The notes: generated from the letters alone by a model not told the origin. Counted from the first letter of the stretch, positions 29,032 through 37,840 are shown. The stretch is DNA of 64,000 nucleotides from Actinoplanes xinjiangensis (GCF_003148685.1 NZ_QGGR01000002.1:722563-786562), one strand, 5' to 3'. Numbers and translations: made by a program.

Positions 29032-29942
29032 CTCGCCGCGGGGTCCGCGCGGGGGACGCAGATCTGGACGGCGGCGGGGACGACCTCGGCGGTGAACTTC
29101 TTCGTCTTGGCGCGGGCTCCGCCGTCCAGTTCGTACTCGAGTTTCGAGGCCAGGGTGACGTCGATGCGCCGGGCCCGGGTGGTGCGGACGAACGGCGAGT
29201 GGTCCGAGCGGCTGACCGCCATGGTGCCGAGCGCGCGGGCCCACTGGAGGGCGTTCTGCGCGGTGGCGACGCCGACGTCGAGCCAGCCGTCGTCGGGGAC
29301 GGCGTCGTCGAAGGCGTGGATGCCGCCGGTGATGGTGCCGACGTTGCCGATCAGCACGCAGCTGGCCTCACCGTCGAACCAGTCGTTGCCGTCGATCCGG
29401 ATGGTGGCGTGCGGCGCCTCGCCGTTGACGTGGCGCAGGCCGGTCCAGACGTAGGCGAGCTTGCCGAGACGGTCCTTGAGCGCGCCGTCGGCGTCCTTGA
29501 TCATCGCGCCGTCGAATCCGACGCCGGCCATCACCGCGAAGTGCTCCCCGTCGAGCCGGCCCAGGTCGAAGCGGTGGCGTTCGCCGGTGAAGGCGATGTC
29601 GACGGCCTTCGCCAGGTCGGTGGGCACACCCAGGTTGCCGGCGAGCAGGTTGCCCGTGCCGGCCGGCATGATCGCGACCGGGATCTTCGACCCGCCCTTC
29701 TCCTGGGCGAGGACGTCGAGGGTGCGCTGCACCATGCCGTCGCCACCCCAGACCACGAGCAGGTCGACGCCGGCCCGGACGGCCTTGCGGACCTCCTTCG
29801 GCGCCTTACGGCTCTTCGGGACCTCGAACCAGAGCAGCTTCTCGACGTCGCGGCCGGTCAGCAGCCGGCGCAGCTCGTCGAGTCCGCCACCGAGGGTCTT
29901 GCGACGGTGGGCGACGACGGCGATCGTACGGGGGGTTCGCAT
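29028..29942 (-). CDS. diacylglycerol/lipid kinase (DAGK catalytic domain)
   Basis: 304 residues. N-terminal ATP-binding lobe with VVWGGDGMVQRTLDVLA (GGDG near residue 68) and IMPAGTGNLLAGNLGVPTD (GTGN); the C-terminal beta-rich domain includes MAGVGFDGAMIKDA and VGTITGGIHAFDDAVPDDGW. Phosphorylates diacylglycerol or a related lipid using ATP. Convergent with the MBL-fold hydrolase, itself possibly lipid-acting; a functional link is speculative. Confidence 0.92.
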   Translation of the reverse strand: MRTPRTIAVVAHRRKTLGGGLDELRRLLTGRDVEKLLWFEVPKSRKAPKEVRKAVRAGVDLLVVWGGDGMVQRTLDVLAQEKGGSKIPVAIMPAGTGNLLAGNLGVPTDLAKAVDIAFTGERHRFDLGRLDGEHFAVMAGVGFDGAMIKDADGALKDRLGKLAYVWTGLRHVNGEAPHATIRIDGNDWFDGEASCVLIGNVGTITGGIHAFDDAVPDDGWLDVGVATAQNALQWARALGTMAVSRSDHSPFVRTTRARRIDVTLASKLEYELDGGARAKTKKFTAEVVPAAVQICVPRADPAAS

Positions 29943-29979
29943 GTCGCCGCCGTTACCCGGTCCGGGGAGATCCCGAAAC

Positions 29980-30036
29980 CCGGCTGGTTCTCACCGCCGC
30001 CTCGGCGCGGCGGAGACAGCGGTGGGAACCAGCCGC
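29980..30036. repeat. solitary copy of the palindromic 57-63-bp repeat
   Basis: CCGGCTGG at 29980-29987 and CCAGCCG at 30029-30035 flank a central imperfect palindrome (CACCGCCGCCTC... GAGACAGCGGTG). Same element as in the arrays near 25 and 58 kb. It lies just after the small gene at 30046 on the minus strand. Confidence 0.8.
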
Positions 30037-30045
30037 GACCGGCAC

Positions 30046-30246
30046 TCAGCGGAAGCCGAAACGACGCCGCTTCTTGCGGCCGAACAGGGTCTGCGCGGTG
30101 TCGGCGCCCTGCCGGAGCAGGCGCGAGGCACGGTTGTTCGGGCCACGGCGGCGCTCCACGGCGTCGCCGAGCTTGCGAGCACCCGCCACACCGAGCGGGA
30201 CGAGGACCGCGGTCAGCACGATTCTGCGAAGGAGGTTCCAGATCAT
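30046..30246 (-). CDS. small basic membrane-associated protein, unknown function
   Basis: 66 residues. N-terminal hydrophobic helix (NLLRRIVLTAVLVPLGVAGA) followed by a strongly basic tail ending GRKKRRRFGFR. I do not recognise a named family. The gene starts 26 bp after the GAF-protein stop, on the same strand, so they are probably co-transcribed. A solitary palindromic repeat follows it. Confidence 0.7.
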   Translation of the reverse strand: MIWNLLRRIVLTAVLVPLGVAGARKLGDAVERRRGPNNRASRLLRQGADTAQTLFGRKKRRRFGFR

Positions 30247-30272
30247 GCCTTCGTACTACCCACCAGGCGTGA

Positions 30273-30839
30273 TCAGTTCACGGTTTCCCGCATACGTTGT
30301 TCGGCGGCGGCGCTGCGGATCACCATCAGCCGCAGCTCCAGCTCGTCGGCGACGATCGAGGCCAGATGCTGGAGCGCGGTGAGCTGGCGCGGGTTCGCCT
30401 CCCGCGGCACGCTGTCGATCACGTTGACGGTGCCGAGGCGGTAGCCGTCGTGGGTGCGGATCGGCGCGGCGGCGTAGAACCGCAGGCCCAGCTCGCCCCG
30501 GACCAGCGGGTGTTCCAGGGTACGCGGGTCGACGGCCGCGTTGTTGATCACGTAGACGTCGTCCTGGGCGATCACTGAGGCACACAGGCCGGGCTCCTTG
30601 CCGACCTCGCGTACGCCGGCCAGCCCCTGGCAGGCGGCCAGCCACACCCGGTCCCGCTCGACCAGGGAGACCGTCGCGATCGGCGTGCCGAAGAGGGCGC
30701 CGGCCACGAAGGCGATCCGGTCGTACGCGTCCTCGACCGGCTGATCGACCAGTCGGTACCGGCGCACCGCCTCGAGCCGGGCCTGCTCCCGGGGGTCCAC
30801 GTTGTCCAGATACTCGTAGGCGTTCGACGACTCTGTCAT
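30273..30839 (-). CDS. GAF-domain protein
   Basis: 188 residues, essentially one GAF domain (about 40-170): DAYDRIAFVAGALFGTPIAT, SLVERDRVWLAACQGL, and RFYAAAPIRTHDGYRLGTVN, ending with a short coiled segment. No output domain is attached, so it may sense a small ligand and act through a partner. Neighbouring genes do not reveal the pathway. Confidence 0.9.
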   Translation of the reverse strand: MTESSNAYEYLDNVDPREQARLEAVRRYRLVDQPVEDAYDRIAFVAGALFGTPIATVSLVERDRVWLAACQGLAGVREVGKEPGLCASVIAQDDVYVINNAAVDPRTLEHPLVRGELGLRFYAAAPIRTHDGYRLGTVNVIDSVPREANPRQLTALQHLASIVADELELRLMVIRSAAAEQRMRETVN

Positions 30840-30885
30840 GGACGGCAGCCTATTCCCGGAACCGGAGAAAATGTCGCACAGATCG

Positions 30886-32163
30886 TCAGTCGGTGTCCTC
30901 CGGGAGGGCCCGGACCCGTACCTCGGTGATGGCCCGCCCGGTCACCTCGGTCACCTCGGCGGTGAACTCGGGCAGGGTCACCACCTCCCCCGGCCCGGTC
31001 GGGATGTGCCCGAGCCTGGCCAGCACCATCCCGGCGATCGTGGTGTAGTCACCCTCCTCCTGGTGATGGCCCTGGAAACCGACGTCCGGCAGGTCGTGGA
31101 CGGGGAACGAGCCGGGCATCAGCAGGGCGCCGTCGGGTTCGCGTACGGTCGCCGCCACGTCCCGGTCGGTCTCGTCGTAGATCTCCCCGACGATCTCCTC
31201 GACCAAATCCTCGATGGTGACGATGCCGTCGATGGCCCCGCGCTCGTCGACGACCAGGGCGAGCGGCTGGCGTTCGGCTCGCAGCTGTTTGAGGGCGTCG
31301 GAGACCCGCAGCGTCTCCGGCAGGAACAGCGGGGGCCGGGCCACCTCGTCCACCGGCCCGGCCGCCCCGACCAGGTCGCGCAGATGCACCACGCCGATCA
31401 CGTCGTCGAGCCCGGCCGGGCCGATCACCGGGGCTCGGGAGTGCCCGCCGTCGATCAGCGCGCGCAGGGCCTCGGCGGCGGGCCGGCCACTGGGCAGCGA
31501 GAGCACGTCGCGGCGCGGCACCAGGATCTCGCGCAGGATCCGGTCGGCGATCTCGAACGCCCCGGAGATGATGCTCCGCTGCTCGGCGGAGAACTCCTGC
31601 TGGGCGGCGACCATGTCACGGATCTCCTCGGGGGTGACCTCGTCGCGCTGGACGTGCGGGTCGACGCCGGCCAGCCGGACCACCCCGTCGGTGGATCGCC
31701 CCAGCAGCCAGACGGCCGGGCGGGAGATCTGCGCCAACAGGTCGAGCGGGCGGGCCATGAGCAGCGCCCAGCCCTCGGCCTTCTGCATGGCGATCCGCTT
31801 CGGCGCCAGCTCCCCGAGCACCAGGGTGACGAAGGTCAGCACCGTGGTGGTCAGGACGGTGCTGGTCGACCTGGCCCAGCTGCCGAGGAAGCCGAACCAC
31901 GCCTCGACCGACGGGGCCAGGTAGATCGCGACGACGGCGGAGGCGAGCATGCCGCCCAGGGTGATACCGATCTGGATGGTGGACAGGAACCGGTTGGAGT
32001 CCCGGGTCAGCCGGGCCACGATCCGCCCGGTCCGGGACTCCCGCTCCAGGCGCTGCACCTGCGCCTCGCGCAGCGAGATGACGGCCATCTCGCTGCCGGT
32101 GAAGACGGCGTTCAGCAGGATGAGGAGGAACACCAGGAGGATCGGCACACCGAGGCCATCCAT
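30886..32163 (-). CDS. CNNM/CorC-type transporter with CBS pair (hemolysin family)
   Basis: 425 residues. Start taken at the ATG at 32163; a GTG directly before it (32166) is an alternative. Order: CNNM transmembrane domain (about 1-190, starting VPILLVFLLILLNAVFTGSE), two CBS domains (about 205-330, IADRILREILVPRRDVLSLP and DGIVTIEDLVEEIVGEIYDE), then a CorC/HlyC C-terminal domain (about 345-420). Homologues are linked to Mg/Co or Na-Mg exchange; a haemolysin role is a legacy name. Confidence 0.92.
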   Translation of the reverse strand: MDGLGVPILLVFLLILLNAVFTGSEMAVISLREAQVQRLERESRTGRIVARLTRDSNRFLSTIQIGITLGGMLASAVVAIYLAPSVEAWFGFLGSWARSTSTVLTTTVLTFVTLVLGELAPKRIAMQKAEGWALLMARPLDLLAQISRPAVWLLGRSTDGVVRLAGVDPHVQRDEVTPEEIRDMVAAQQEFSAEQRSIISGAFEIADRILREILVPRRDVLSLPSGRPAAEALRALIDGGHSRAPVIGPAGLDDVIGVVHLRDLVGAAGPVDEVARPPLFLPETLRVSDALKQLRAERQPLALVVDERGAIDGIVTIEDLVEEIVGEIYDETDRDVAATVREPDGALLMPGSFPVHDLPDVGFQGHHQEEGDYTTIAGMVLARLGHIPTGPGEVVTLPEFTAEVTEVTGRAITEVRVRALPEDTD

Positions 32164-32220
32164 CACTACGCCTTTCGGGACAAATCACACAATCCCGAAC
32201 AATTTAGCGAGCTGAACGCG

Positions 32221-33123
32221 TCAGAACCGGGAGAACGACCGCAGCGGCATCCGGGGACCGAACTTGGGAGCGCTGATGCCGCCCATCGCGAGCAGATCGC
32301 AGACCCGGCCACGATGCCCGCGAAACGGCTCCAGCAGCTCCAGCATCCGCTCGTCGGTGCCGCGCGCCTCACCGGCCAGCGCGAACGCCACCGTGTTCGG
32401 GATGTGGAAGTCGCCGACACTCACCGCGTCCGCATCACCGTGGGAGAGGCGTACCGTCTCGGCGGCGGTCCACGGGCCGATCCCCGGCAGGGCGGTCATC
32501 CGGGCCGTCGCCCCGGCCGCGTCCGCACACGCCTCCAGCCGGTCGGCGACCAGGGCGGCACGCAGCAGGGCCTGGGTGCGGCGCTGCTCCACCCCGAACG
32601 GATGGAACACCCAGTAGGGGGTGGCCGCCACGGCGGCCGGGTCCGGAGGCAGGACCAGATCGACCGGGCCGGGCGCGGGCTCACCGAAGTGCCGGCAGAC
32701 CGCACGGTACGACCGGTGCGCCTCCTTACCGGTGACCTTCTGCTCCAGGATCGCGCGCAACAGGCGGGGGAAGACCAGGCCGGTCGCGGGTAGGCGTACC
32801 CCCGAGAAGGTCTTCGCCAGGCGCTCGACCAGCGGATGCCGCGCCGCCAGCGCCGGGAGACCGCTCACGTCGTCGCGGAGTCCGGCGACCGCGTCCGCGC
32901 GGTCGGCGGCCCAGCTCGCACCCGGACCGTGGCCGGTCGCGACGATCTCTGCGGCGGACCGGGCCAGATGCAGGGTGGCCGGGCCCTCCGGCGTCCGCAT
33001 GGCCAGCCAGAACCCGTCCTCGCGGAGCACGCCACACGGATCGTGTTTCGGCACGAGCAGCGGGCGCACCGAGCGGCCGAAGGCATACCGCTCCGGTGGT
33101 CTCAGCCGGCGGGTCACGGTCAC
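32221..33123 (-). CDS. DNA-3-methyladenine glycosylase 2 / AlkA-type HhH-GPD protein
   Basis: 300 residues from a GTG at 33123 (VTVTRRLRPPERYAFGRSVR). The helix-hairpin-helix is ALPGIGPWTAAETVRLSHGD and the catalytic Asp is in VSVGDFHIPN. An N-terminal domain of about 110 residues precedes it (LARSAAEIVATGHGPGASWA), and LLRAILEQKVTGKEAHRSYR opens the glycosylase fold. Removes alkylated or damaged bases. The C-terminal QRRTQALLRAA segment and length fit the AlkA-like class. No ada-type regulator is nearby. Confidence 0.88.
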   Translation of the reverse strand: MTVTRRLRPPERYAFGRSVRPLLVPKHDPCGVLREDGFWLAMRTPEGPATLHLARSAAEIVATGHGPGASWAADRADAVAGLRDDVSGLPALAARHPLVERLAKTFSGVRLPATGLVFPRLLRAILEQKVTGKEAHRSYRAVCRHFGEPAPGPVDLVLPPDPAAVAATPYWVFHPFGVEQRRTQALLRAALVADRLEACADAAGATARMTALPGIGPWTAAETVRLSHGDADAVSVGDFHIPNTVAFALAGEARGTDERMLELLEPFRGHRGRVCDLLAMGGISAPKFGPRMPLRSFSRF

Positions 33124-33200
33124 CGCGCAACTATGCCACTCAGGGCCCCTCGCCGGGCTCCTCATCCCGGCCACACATCCTGGCCGGACGCGGGCACGCC

Positions 33201-33271
33201 GATGGCCCTGACCATGCTCCGGGGTCAGGGCCATCGGGCCGTGACCGGACACCCGAGAAAGGTCCGGTCAC
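33201..33271. terminator. two consecutive perfect hairpins, likely terminator
   Basis: First: a 13-bp stem, 33201-33213 with 33223-33235 (GATGGCCCTGACC / GGTCAGGGCCATC). Second: a 10-bp stem, 33241-33250 with 33262-33271 (GTGACCGGAC / GTCCGGTCAC). They lie downstream of the minus-strand Asn-rich secreted protein (ends 33414) and upstream of the AlkA-type gene. No long T tract follows either, as is common at high GC. A third, shorter stem (CCGGGTT / AACCCGG) is near 33340. Otherwise 33124-33413 holds nothing recognisable. Confidence 0.65.
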
Positions 33272-33413
33272 CCTGTGCGGTACCGCCGCCGGCGTCCGGC
33301 AGGGGGAAGGACGCCCACCGGCGCTGATGGGGGGCCCGGCCGGGTTCTCACGAACCCGGACCGGTTCAGCGCCGGCGGAACGGCGACGGTTCCGCAGTCG
33401 GTGGTCGTGCCGG

Positions 33414-34619
33414 TCAGCGGACCCGGACGCGAACCGAGTCGAAGGCCGGCGTCTGGTTGGCGCGCTCCATCATCGGGATACGGTGCGAGCCGTCACCCGC
33501 CCACGAGGAGCACTGGAACTCGCCCGACTGGGGCAGGCCCGGCACCTGGATGGCGACGGTGTCCGGCTGGGCACCACCACGGCTGTCCTCGGTCGCGACG
33601 AAGAACGCCGGGACCGGGTCCGGGGCGGGGGCGGCGTTGCGGTTGTCCAGGATCCGGCACGCGGTGTGGAAGTGACCGCGGACCAGGCCGCCCTGGAGCA
33701 CGCTCGACTCCACGTAGTAACCGCCCTGGCCGGCCGCGAGGAACCGGTCACGGATCAGGTTGCGGGTGCTGACCTGGAGGGTGAACGGCTGGTTCCGGTT
33801 CACCTGGCGGGGAGCGTTCGTGATCAGCAGGGTCGGGTTGTTCGCGGCCGCGCCGACCTCACCGAACTCGGTCGAGACACACCGGTTGCCCTTCTGGAAA
33901 CCGTCGTGGTCCTCCAGGTCGGAGGTCTCACAGCTGTTGGTGAGGATGCCGAGGCCGGCGCCAGGCGGCGGCGTGACGGCTCCGCCGCCGTTGTTGCCAC
34001 CGTTGTTGCCCTGGTTGCCACCAGTGTTGCCCTGGTTGCCACCGGTGTTGTTACCGCCGTTGTTGTTCCCACCGTTGTTGCCGCCGTTGCCGGCCGGCGC
34101 GGAGGGAACGGCCTGGCTCGGCGCGGCGCTGGCGTTGCCGCCGTTGTTGCCCTGGTTGCCACCAGTGTTGCCCTGGTTGCCGCCAGTGTTGTTGCCGCCG
34201 TTGTTGTTACCGCCGTTGTTGCCGCCGTTGTTGTTGCCACCACGGCGGGCCAGCGTCTCGGCGTTGGCCACGTTGTTCGTGACCCACTCCCGACACCGGG
34301 CCTGGAGCTGGGCAGTCGTCGCCACGTCGCCGGCGCCGTCGTCCGCGTGCTGCGTGACCCGGCCGTTGTTCGTGGTGTAGGTACCCTTCCGCGTCTGAGT
34401 GGACAGACGCGACCGAGCCGGAGCCTGCAGCTTGTCGCAGGACGCCAGCGCAGAATTCGTGCCGGCATTGTTCTGGTTCTTGGTGCCGGCACTGGAGATC
34501 TGCGTGACGGTCACGACGCCACCGAACGCGGCCAGGGCGGCAGCGGCGACGACGACTATGCGGCGCCGACCGCTGAACCACGCCGGGGAGTTGGCGCGCC
34601 GGTACTTGGACCTTCGCAT
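33414..34619 (-). CDS. secreted Asn/Gly-rich low-complexity protein, unknown function
   Basis: 401 residues from ATG 34619, which has AAAGG 8 bases upstream (a GTG lies 9 bp earlier). N-terminal basic segment and hydrophobic helix (RRRIVVVAAAALAAFGGVVT) act as signal or anchor. Residues about 125-215 are almost purely Asn, Gly, Thr and Gln (NNNGGNNTGGNQGNTGGNQG), interrupted once by ASAAPSQAVPSAPAG. The C-terminal domain (about 225-400) has conserved-looking GHFHTACRILDNRNAAP and GEFQCSSWAGDGSHRIP. Probably wall-exposed with a flexible linker. Third of three exported proteins after a sigma/anti-sigma pair. Confidence 0.8.
   Translation of the reverse strand: MRRSKYRRANSPAWFSGRRRIVVVAAAALAAFGGVVTVTQISSAGTKNQNNAGTNSALASCDKLQAPARSRLSTQTRKGTYTTNNGRVTQHADDGAGDVATTAQLQARCREWVTNNVANAETLARRGGNNNGGNNGGNNNGGNNTGGNQGNTGGNQGNNGGNASAAPSQAVPSAPAGNGGNNGGNNNGGNNTGGNQGNTGGNQGNNGGNNGGGAVTPPPGAGLGILTNSCETSDLEDHDGFQKGNRCVSTEFGEVGAAANNPTLLITNAPRQVNRNQPFTLQVSTRNLIRDRFLAAGQGGYYVESSVLQGGLVRGHFHTACRILDNRNAAPAPDPVPAFFVATEDSRGGAQPDTVAIQVPGLPQSGEFQCSSWAGDGSHRIPMMERANQTPAFDSVRVRVR
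33985..34240. repeat. intragenic short tandem repeats encoding the Asn/Gly linker
   Basis: Repeating 9- to 12-bp units such as GTTGTTGCC and CTGGTTGCCACC within the secreted-protein gene encode NNGG, TGGNQG and similar. A stretch of about 60 residues is duplicated on either side of the Ala/Ser/Pro interruption. Likely length-variable between strains (inference). Confidence 0.85.
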
Positions 34620-34662
34620 GGGTGACACCTTTCTCTGTCGCCGTGGGCGGGCGAGATTTGAC

Positions 34663-35442
34663 CTACCGTGCGCGGAAGATGCGCATGGTGGTGACGACCC
34701 CGACCACCAGTGCGGCAGCGAGGACCAACAGGATCACGGTGTTGCTGAGGCCGGGCACGTCCTGGCCCTCGGTGGCGGCAACCAGCATCTGGTTGTCGAT
34801 GGGCACAGGGCCCTGGCCCGCGGCCGCCGCCGGCGCCGGAGCCGTCGGCAGTGCGGCGTAATCGACGATGCCGCTGCTCTCCAGCAGCGTCATGTGCGTC
34901 ATCACGAACTGGTTGGTCTGCTGCGCGAGCTTGCGGACCGAGTCGTTGCGGGTGGTGCCGCGGATCGTGGCGATCGCCGGGAAGATGGCGCCGTGCGCGG
35001 CCCGCAGCCGGTCGATGAAGATCTGATCGAACTCCTGCGGGGTCGCGGCGGTCCGCATCTCGTTCAGCCAGGCCTCCTGAGTGCCGTTGGGCCCGTTCGG
35101 CAGCATGATGCCGAGTTTCGCGGCGACCGCGCGGTCCAGGGCGTCGAGCGACTCGTGCTGCTTGGCGATCTCCGCGCCGACCTTCTTGACGACCGGGTTC
35201 TGCGACTTCTCCGCGGCCATGTTCCCGGCCGGGATCTCCCAGAGGCCGGCAAGCCGCACCTTGACCACGAAGTCACGGTCCGCGGCGCTGATCACGCCGG
35301 TGCCGTTGTCGGTGAGTCCGGTGTTCGGCGGCACGGGGACGGGGTTATCGGCGGCGCGTGCCATTCCGGCCGGCGTCACCATGAACGCCAGGGACAGCGC
35401 CAGCGTGGCGACCAGCCAACGGGGGATCCGGCGGGTCCTCAT
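34663..35442 (-). CDS. exported DUF4142-domain protein with C-terminal membrane anchor
   Basis: 259 residues. Signal peptide (RWLVATLALSLAFMVTPAGMARA), helical DUF4142/ferritin-like region at about 50-190 (DRDFVVKVRLAGLWEIPAGN, KVGAEIAKQHESLDALDRAV), a Pro/Ala linker, and a C-terminal helix (NTVILLVLAAALVVGVVTTM) ending in basic residues. Function of DUF4142 is unknown. GGAGGAG precedes the ATG. Second of three exported proteins after the sigma/anti-sigma pair. Confidence 0.88.
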   Translation of the reverse strand: MRTRRIPRWLVATLALSLAFMVTPAGMARAADNPVPVPPNTGLTDNGTGVISAADRDFVVKVRLAGLWEIPAGNMAAEKSQNPVVKKVGAEIAKQHESLDALDRAVAAKLGIMLPNGPNGTQEAWLNEMRTAATPQEFDQIFIDRLRAAHGAIFPAIATIRGTTRNDSVRKLAQQTNQFVMTHMTLLESSGIVDYAALPTAPAPAAAAGQGPVPIDNQMLVAATEGQDVPGLSNTVILLVLAAALVVGVVTTMRIFRAR

Positions 35443-35480
35443 GTATCTCCTCCTCCAACCTTTCCGGTGCCTGTGTCGGG

Positions 35481-36185
35481 TCAGTAGCTGTAGTCGCCGC
35501 CCGCGTCCGCGTCGCCACCGGCGTCACCGGAGGAGTCGGCGGGCGGGGCGACCGGCTTGGAGACCGCAGGCAGGCAGGTCAGGTTCTTGGTGCCGTTCGG
35601 CTGGATCACGAACCAGGTGCCGCTGACGTTCTGGCCCTTCCACTGACCGGCCTTCTTGTCGCCGATGTAGCGGTAGAGCGGCCAGCCCTTCAGGGTGAGC
35701 TGCTTGGTGCCGTCCGCCCGGGTGACCGTCCCGACGAGCGACTCGTCGACGCCCTTCAGCTTCGGCTCGCCGTCGTTGCTGATCACGGGCGGCCAGATCT
35801 TGGCGCAGTCGCCGTTGCAGTTCGACTTGGCCGGGCTGTCCTCGTCCTTGTCGAAGCGGTAGAGGACGAAGCCGTTCTCGTCCTGGACCGTGGTGCCCAT
35901 GCGGGGAACCTTGGCGGCGTTGAGCTCGTTGGTGGCGACCTCGTCGCTGATCTCGGGGGTGTTCGCCTCACCCGGGGCGGCCTCTGCGGTCGCCTCCGCG
36001 CTCGGGTCCGTCTCCGGCTCCGCGCCGGCGGTCGCGCCCGGCGTGGCCACCACATCGTTGGACGCCGGCTCAGCGGCGTTGCCGTAGTCGGCGGATTCGA
36101 ATCCGGCCGGGGCACATCCTGTCAGTGCGATCGCCGCCACCAACGACGCGCCGAGAACCTTCAACTTCCGCTTCTCCGGTGCCAC
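35481..36185 (-). CDS. lipoprotein with secreted repeat (PF03640 type)
   Basis: 234 residues from a GTG with GGAGGG 4 bases upstream. Lipobox AIALTGC near residue 24, an acidic Pro/Ala/Glu spacer of about 60 residues, then two copies of the secreted-repeat motif: VQDENGFVLYRFDKDEDSPA with CNGDCAKIWPPVI, and LKGWPLYRYIGDKKAGQWKG. The family is a widespread extracellular lipoprotein type of unclear role. It is the first exported protein after the terminator of the anti-sigma gene. Confidence 0.9.
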   Translation of the reverse strand: MAPEKRKLKVLGASLVAAIALTGCAPAGFESADYGNAAEPASNDVVATPGATAGAEPETDPSAEATAEAAPGEANTPEISDEVATNELNAAKVPRMGTTVQDENGFVLYRFDKDEDSPAKSNCNGDCAKIWPPVISNDGEPKLKGVDESLVGTVTRADGTKQLTLKGWPLYRYIGDKKAGQWKGQNVSGTWFVIQPNGTKNLTCLPAVSKPVAPPADSSGDAGGDADAGGDYSY

Positions 36186-36334
36186 GGGGCCCTCCAGCTG
36201 ATTTCATGGCTCTGGCATTTCCGGCCAGTAGTACGGAGGGCGGTTCAAGACGGTTGAACATTCGGGTGGATCAAATCAATGATTTTTCGGTTGAACCTTC
36301 CGGACGTCCGGCACGTAAAACACGGACCCCGGAT

Positions 36335-36372
36335 GCGAAAAATGGCCCGGTCGACGAGCGACCGGGCCATTT
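36335..36372 (-). terminator. strong intrinsic terminator after anti-sigma gene
   Basis: Perfect 14-bp stem AAATGGCCCGGTCG / CGACCGGGCCATTT (36340-36353, 36359-36372) with loop ACGAG. Read on the minus strand the hairpin ends in ATTTTTCGC, giving a U run. It lies 15 bp after the anti-sigma stop at 36387. Confidence 0.88.
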
Positions 36373-36386
36373 ACGTGTTCGTAGGG

Positions 36387-37163
36387 TTACGGAACGCGAA
36401 CCAGAGTCTCGCCCGCACCACTCGCGGTGATCTCCTGCACCTGCACGTGGGCGATGTCCGCCGGCGGGGTGGAGGTGACCGCCTGGAGCATCAGCGGGGT
36501 CGGGTTGGCAGCGGTGCCCCAGCCGGTCTTGCCGACCGTCCAGGCCGCGACCTTCTCCGAGGTGCCGTCCCGGCGGACCAGGAACAGGGCGCACTCCTTC
36601 GGCCCGGTGACCCCGGAGACCGCGAAGGAGACCTGGGTGCCCCAGTCCTTCTTCAGGAGGCCGACCACGGCGCTCACCCCGGTCCGCGTGTCGACGGCGG
36701 TGTAGTTCTCACCGGGCAGCTTCGTGCCACCGATGGCCACACCGGCCGCCGGCAACGGGTCGAGCTGGCTGCCCGCCTCGACCGGGGTACCCGTACCCGA
36801 CGGGCTGTTGCCGTCCGGCGCGAGCCACTGGCCGCCGGCGAAGAGCGCGCCGATGGACAGCATCGCGAAGACCACCACGGCGGCGGCCAGCGAGTAGAGC
36901 CGGCGGCTGTTGGCCCGCTGCCGCTCCGCGCCGACCTCGCGCAGCATCTGGTTCAGCACCGCGCCGTCACGCTCGGCACGCTCGGCGGCCTCGAAGGCCT
37001 CCCCGTCGACGGTCGCCAGGACGTCCGCCACCTCGACGAACGACTCCAGCTCGTACGCGCACTGCGCGCAGTCGATGAGGTGGTCCTCGAACCGGGCCGC
37101 GTCGCGGTCGTCCAGAATGCCCAGGGCGTAGGACGCGACGTCGTAGTGCTGGTCCTGCGTCAT
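36387..37163 (-). CDS. zinc-finger anti-sigma factor (membrane)
   Basis: 258 residues. The N-terminal zinc anti-sigma domain carries HLIDCAQCAYELESF (HxxxCxxC, residues about 29-36) after YDVASYALGILDDRDAARFE. A transmembrane helix lies at about 92-112 (LYSLAAAVVVFAMLSIGALF) and an extracellular RskA-like beta domain at about 130-258. Expected to sequester the cognate ECF sigma factor at the membrane. Start overlaps the sigma stop by 4 bp (ATGA). Confidence 0.92.
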   Translation of the reverse strand: MTQDQHYDVASYALGILDDRDAARFEDHLIDCAQCAYELESFVEVADVLATVDGEAFEAAERAERDGAVLNQMLREVGAERQRANSRRLYSLAAAVVVFAMLSIGALFAGGQWLAPDGNSPSGTGTPVEAGSQLDPLPAAGVAIGGTKLPGENYTAVDTRTGVSAVVGLLKKDWGTQVSFAVSGVTGPKECALFLVRRDGTSEKVAAWTVGKTGWGTAANPTPLMLQAVTSTPPADIAHVQVQEITASGAGETLVRVP

Positions 37164-37840
37164 TCCGTCACCCCCCGCTGCTGCAGCGCCGTGCGCAGAG
37201 CACGCAGCGCGTAGTAGACCCGCGACTTGGCCGTGCCGAGCGGCAGGTTCAGCGCCTCGGCCGCCTCCGGGACGGTCCGGCCGCGGAAGTACGTCTCGAT
37301 GAGGATCTCCCGATGCGAATGGCTGAGCTGCCGGAGTGCGTCCGACACCGTCATCGACTGCAGGACCTTGTCGGTCTCGTCGGACGTGGTCGGGAAACTC
37401 TCCAGCTCCCGATCATACGTCTCGGCGGGGCGGGCATTGGCGCTGCGATGCTCGTCGATGGCGATCCGCCGGGCGACCGTGACCAGCCACGGGCGCAGCG
37501 ACTGCTGCCCCTGTGCGCCGAGCCGGTGCGCGTTGCGCCAGGCGCGGAGCAGCGTCTCCTGCACGATGTCCTCGGCGCGCTGCCGGTCACCGCCGGTCAG
37601 CCGCAGGACGAACATCAGCAGGGGGCCTGCGTGCTCCTCATACAACAGCCGCACGAGTGTGTCCTCGTGACCCGGCGTGCTGTTGGGAGCGGCCTCGTGC
37701 CGCGGCGTCTGTCGCGGGATCACCGTGCCCTCGTCGCGGTTGTTGCCACCGTCGAGAGCCTGCCACTTACCACCGGAGTGTTGACGTGCCATCACGCGCA
37801 CCCTCTCCGGCGCGAGCCGATCCTCGGCCACCGCATGCAT
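37160..37840 (-). CDS. ECF RNA polymerase sigma factor
   Basis: 226 residues. The ATG at 37840 is preferred because GGAGG lies 5 bases upstream; an internal ATG at 37792 is the alternative. Region 2: LLYEEHAGPLLMFVLRLTGG, RAEDIVQETLLRAWRNAHRL and RPWLVTVARRIAIDEHRSAN. Region 4: LSHSHREILIETYFRGRTVP and PLGTAKSRVYYALRALRTAL. Coupled to the zinc-finger anti-sigma gene. Three exported proteins follow on the same strand and may belong to its regulon (inference). Confidence 0.93.
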   Translation of the reverse strand: MHAVAEDRLAPERVRVMARQHSGGKWQALDGGNNRDEGTVIPRQTPRHEAAPNSTPGHEDTLVRLLYEEHAGPLLMFVLRLTGGDRQRAEDIVQETLLRAWRNAHRLGAQGQQSLRPWLVTVARRIAIDEHRSANARPAETYDRELESFPTTSDETDKVLQSMTVSDALRQLSHSHREILIETYFRGRTVPEAAEALNLPLGTAKSRVYYALRALRTALQQRGVTE

